A stretch of 64,000 bases of DNA, taken from Lutjanus erythropterus (Eukaryota; Chordata; Actinopteri; Lutjaniformes; Lutjanidae). The position numbers and the translations under genes are program-made. The stretch covers positions 15,612,753-15,676,752 of the forward strand of contig CM034611.1 in assembly GCA_020091685.1 (NCBI GenBank), read 5' to 3'. Under the pieces are notes generated by a model. That model did not search any database. It had not been told where the DNA came from and saw only the letters and a program-made list of their open reading frames with translations. The first letter of the stretch is position 1, and each line of letters opens with the position of its first letter. Shown here one piece after another: positions 60,230-64,000 of this stretch.

Positions 60230-60810
60230 AACAATACAAGGTACAATGTGCGTTTATTTATTGTTATACAGTTGTGCAGCAAAATTAAGTTCTAGTTCAC
60301 AAAAACAATGTTTAAATTATATAGGCTTACAGTAGATTGGTTGGCTAAATAATAAATCACAGAAATAAAAGTAAGACAGACTATTTTGCATGGTGGAGGA
60401 TGAAGTGAGCAGACTCACAGCCTGAGGAAAGACGCTGCTCTTCAAGTCTGGTGGTATGGCAATGGATACCTCTGTATCTGAAGCAGACGATGGAGGTGTC
60501 ATCCACATTCACAGCAAAGTTCTCTCCATGTGGGGGACCGCAGTCATGGGTGTGCAGTGTAAACAGGAGAGGGCCGACCACACTGCCCTGAGGTGCTCTG
60601 ATTATTGTGACCACAGTCTGAACTGTCTGGGGTCTGTTTGCGAGGATATCCGATATCCAGCTGCAGACTGTAGTGCCTAAGCCCAGAGTGTTAAGTGTCA
60701 CTGGGAACGTTGTGTTGAATGCAGAGGGTTGTGTAAAAAATTGTATGCTCTGTACCTGCAGATTACAACTTGTATCATGACCCTGAGTGACTCTCTTCAC
60801 GTCGAGCGTG
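60230..60810 (-). mobile_element. Non-LTR retrotransposon (LINE) 3' fragment with reverse-transcriptase remnant
   Basis: The minus-strand frame 60800-60381 keeps reverse-transcriptase motifs: SAFNT, CSWISDILANRPQTV, APQGSVVGPLLFTLHTHDC and a degenerate NVDDTS in place of FADDT. Downstream on the same strand the tail ends in CAATAAATAAACGCACATTG and ACCTTGT, typical of LINE 3' ends in fish. The family is CR1/L2-like by motif style, not certain. 5' truncated and inactive. Confidence 0.7.
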
Positions 60811-62255
60811 TATTTGAGTAGTACATCCCATTAATGATGCCCCAGTCATTCCAGGTCATTACGGTTTGATGGTTTATAGATGATAGAACGTTTCTCCAGG
60901 ACCGCGGCAGCAAAGCGGGATGATGACACTCTGGCAACAGCCCTGCAAGCAGGCTGGCCCCTGGAGCAGCGCCAGTGTAATGACAACAAAGATGGTGATA
61001 TTGATGAGAGTTTGCTCTGCCCGAACCTGACATCATCACTGATAATTGTCCCCTCATCAGTCACCTATGTTGGCATGTATTTCCATATGTGTGTAAATCA
61101 ATGCAGACATTAAGGCAGGCAGATGAAGCAAGATGTGTGGGTGGGGAGTGGGCCTGACCCCTGCTGCCGAGAGAGATGAAACTTCAGGTAATGACTGTGA
61201 GAGGAGGTGCATCTATCATTGTGGATTTCATAAATCATGTTGTGAAATGTCAGAGAGCACCGGAAAGGTTAGGCCCCCAGATTTGTGCGTGTGTGGATGT
61301 GTGTGTTGCTCTGCCAAGGGCAAAGTGTATAAATACCACAACAGCTACAGATCAAGGACGAGTGCTGAAAATCATTTTACAGAATTTCTCAGTCATGCTT
61401 TGACTTACATTACGTTGGCAAACATGTCGAATCTCACACATACATGGTAACACTTTTGAGGAATGAAAATTCAAAAAAAACAAAAAAACAAAGGTCCTCA
61501 CCTGGCAGCTGTAGAAACTTGTATGCAAACATTCTTAAATGATAAAAATTATCTTGGTTTTTTAGCTTCTTAAGGCTACAGACAGAGAAGCAAATGACAA
61601 GCAAAGAAACCAGAGAATATGTGTGGAACAATAAGCTCTGTTGCCATAGATCTGACATAGTCCTGAGCTCTGCTGTGTTTGTATGATGGCAAAGACTAAG
61701 ATTTGACCCCTGAGTGCCCCACTTGAGCACACAGACACCCAGGTTACTATGGGACCAGAGGTTCCTGCTGACACATGTCGCTTGTTTGCTCTATCATTTG
61801 TTTCTGATCACTGTGTAACCATGTTTTAGGATCCTTAAACAAGCTTCTTTGGAGCCCAAACTGGTTTCACAACAGAGGAGGCAGAACGTATCAGTCAGAG
61901 AGTTATAAAGGAAGAATTTTTATTGGTTGGCTGGAGGTCTTTTATGTTAACCCTCTATGGTACACATTATGATGCCAGTGAGGGAAAAAATGTTTGGAGT
62001 CTTTTTATGTCTCAAAATAGACTAAATAAACATAATCTGAAGAAATTTTATTTTTATTTTTATTTTTGGAAGTTTTTGGGGTTCGTTGCCTGTAGGCAAC
62101 ATTGTACCATAATGGTGCATAAGTGAAAAAGAACGTTCCTTTTCCAATTTGAACATTGTTTATTTCATAAACATATGCAAAAATATTCAATAACATCAAG
62201 AAGTCACACCTCATTTTAAATTTTGAATTAAAAAGAATTATGAAAAAGAATTTAA
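60811..62255. other. Intergenic, no gene recognised
   Basis: Frames up to about 105 residues exist but lack recognisable domains and splice context. 60811-61060 may be further decayed LINE sequence, since it directly adjoins the fragment. The TTTTTA-rich block near 62048-62070 is simple sequence. Confidence 0.5.
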
Positions 62256-62363
62256 ATATATATGTATATATGTATGTAAGGTCATATATATGTATGTATG
62301 TATGGTCATAAGTATGTATGTATGTATGGTCATATGTATGTATGCATGGTCATATGTATGGCC

Positions 62364-62394
<31 letters not shown>

Positions 62395-62720
62395 TATATG
62401 TATGTATGGTTGCATGGTCATATGTATGTGTGTATGTATGCTCATATGTATGTATGCTCATATATATGTATGTATGTATGCTCATATGTATGTATGCTCA
62501 TATGTGTGTATGTATGTATGTATGTATGTATGGTCATATGTATGTATGTATGTATGTATGTATGGTCATATGTATGTATGCATGGTCATATGTATGTATG
62601 TATGCTCATATGTATGTATGTATGTATGCATGGTCATATGTATATATGTATATATGTATGTATGTATGTGTGTATGTATGTATGGTCATATGAATGGCCA
62701 TATTTATGTATGTATGTATG

Positions 62721-62936
62721 TATTCTCATATGTATGTATGTATACATGGCCATATGTATGTATGTATGCTCATATGTATGTTTGTATGCATGGTCATATG
62801 TATGTCTGTATGTATGTCTGTATGTATGGTCACATGTATGTATGTATATATGCATCGTCATATGTATGTATGTATGCTCATATGTATGTATGTATGTATG
62901 TATGTATGCATGGTCATATGTATGTATGTATGCTCA
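62721..62936. repeat. Higher-order satellite unit, copy 1
   Basis: 216 bp identical, as far as I can read it, to 63001-63216, with a period of exactly 280 bp, including non-canonical words such as TATTCTCATA, ATACATGGCC and GCATCGTCATATG. Confidence 0.9.
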
Positions 62937-63000
62937 TATGTATGTATGTATGCATGGTCATATGTATGGCCATATTTATGTATGTATGTATGTATGTATG

Positions 63001-63216
63001 TATTCTCATATGTATGTATGTATACATGGCCATATGTATGTATGTATGCTCATATGTATGTTTGTATGCATGGTCATATGTATGTCTGTATGTATGTCTG
63101 TATGTATGGTCACATGTATGTATGTATATATGCATCGTCATATGTATGTATGTATGCTCATATGTATGTATGTATGTATGTATGTATGCATGGTCATATG
63201 TATGTATGTATGCTCA
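63001..63216. repeat. Higher-order satellite unit, copy 2
   Basis: Identical to 62721-62936. After 63216 the copies part (GCTCACATA here, GCTCATATG in copy 1), and just before the unit they differ in TATG copy number. Confidence 0.9.
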
Positions 63217-63467
63217 CATATATGTATGTATGTATGCATGGTTATATGTATATATGTATATATGTATGTGTGTATGTATGTACGGTCATATGAATGTATG
63301 CATGGTCATATGTATGTATGCTCATATGTATGTATGTATGTATGCTCATATGTATGTATGTATGCATGGTCACATGTATGTATGTATGTATGCATGTATG
63401 GTCATATGTATGTATGCATGTATGCTCATATGTATGTATGTATGTATGCATGGTCATATGTATGACC

Positions 63468-63498
<31 letters not shown>

Positions 63499-63655
63499 TG
63501 TATGGTCATATGAATGTATGCATGGTCATATGTATGTATGGTCATATGTATGTATGTATGTATGGTCATATGTATGCATGTATGGTCATAAGTATGTATG
63601 TATGTATGTATGTATGGTCATATGTATGTATGTATGTATGTATGTATGCATGGTC

Positions 63656-63686
<31 letters not shown>

Positions 63687-63819
63687 TGTATGGTCATATG
63701 TATGTAAGTTTGTATGCATGGTCATATGTTTGGCCATATGTATGAATGTATGCTCATATGTATGTACGGTCATATGTATGTACGTATGTATGTATGTATG
63801 CTCATATGTATGTATGGTC

Positions 63820-63850
<31 letters not shown>

Positions 63851-63959
63851 TGGTCACATGTATCTATGTATGCATGGTCATATGTATGTATGTATGTATG
63901 CATGTATGCTCATATGTATGTATGTATGCATGTATGTATGCATGGTCATATGTATGACC

Positions 63960-63990
<31 letters not shown>

Positions 63991-64000
63991 TGTATGTATG

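Larger units (their letters stand above)
62256..64000. repeat. TATG-based compound satellite with GGTCATATG and GCTCATATG spacers
   Basis: Runs of (TATG)n 2 to 10 units long are separated by variant words GGTCATATG, GCTCATATG, GCATGGTCATATG, GGCCATATG and GGTCACATG. Because neither strand of this repeat forms stop codons in most frames, it produces long spurious frames (up to 475 codons, Met-Tyr-Val-Cys repeats). It has higher-order structure (62721-62936 equals 63001-63216) and runs off the window. Confidence 0.97.

Noticed and set aside
60797..61064. Minus-strand frames next to the LINE fragment as a separate gene, one reading a hydrophobic stretch (TLINITIFVVITLALLQG)
   Set aside because: No start, splice or homology support. 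Position beside the LINE fragment makes decayed repeat sequence more likely.
62290..63957. Very long open frames on both strands (up to 475 codons) of Met-Tyr-Val-Cys or His-Thr-Tyr-Ile repeats
   Set aside because: They are translations of the TATG satellite, which rarely forms stop codons. There is no splice, start or domain evidence.
62256..64000. CRISPR array
   Set aside because: The repeated words are 4-13 bp in continuous tandem without unique spacers, and the genome is a vertebrate.

Overview
The window is from a ray-finned fish nuclear genome, most likely a percomorph teleost. The evidence is multi-exon genes with GT-AG introns, microsatellites, and the dense, mostly decayed DNA transposons (Tc1/mariner-like, hAT-like, fold-back MITEs) and a tRNA-type SINE typical of fishes. 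Nothing is prokaryotic. I recognise three vertebrate genes, in the order kcnb2 (+), terf1 (+), sbspon (-). KCNB2, TERF1 and SBSPON are neighbours on human chromosome 8q, so this is a conserved block.

Layout. 1-30720 contains no exon I can support and is read as the 3' part of a very long kcnb2 intron. It holds microsatellites, several inverted-repeat transposon relics, a SINE with a perfect 14-bp target duplication and a 300-bp palindromic MITE just before the splice acceptor. 30721-32694 is the last coding exon of kcnb2 (Kv2.2): S1 to S6, pore and the whole C-terminal tail. 32695 to about 38370 is its probable long 3' UTR, with two large hairpins and a polyadenylation signal followed by a GT-rich tract. 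39586-47609 is terf1 (TRF1): a CTCF-like motif before the start codon, then ten coding exons giving a 388-residue protein with a TRFH domain and a C-terminal Myb/telobox. Its introns hold two decayed Tc1-like elements. 47610-48500 is a short gap with a diverged tandem duplication carrying two more CTCF-like motifs. 48508-53503 is sbspon on the minus strand, five coding exons, 264 residues (signal peptide, somatomedin B, thrombospondin type-1, conserved C-terminal domain). 54270-62255 is intergenic: nested MITEs, a decayed Tc1-like element, a LINE reverse-transcriptase fragment and stretches with nothing recognisable. 62256-64000 is a TATG-based compound satellite running off the window.

The genes do not form a pathway. 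kcnb2 encodes a delayed-rectifier potassium channel subunit, terf1 a shelterin telomere-binding protein and sbspon a secreted matrix-type protein. The most interesting protein-level signals are changes in the Kv2.2 tail motif that in Kv2 channels drives clustering and VAP binding, a glutamine at the pore-mouth position equivalent to Kv2.1 Lys382, and loss of the N-terminal tankyrase-binding motif in terf1. At DNA level the best are the three same-orientation CTCF-like motifs around terf1, the hairpins in kcnb2 non-coding RNA, and several nested transposons whose target duplications can be read directly. I found no convincing new multi-gene system. Database searches and RNA-seq would be needed to settle the exon edges and UTR ends.
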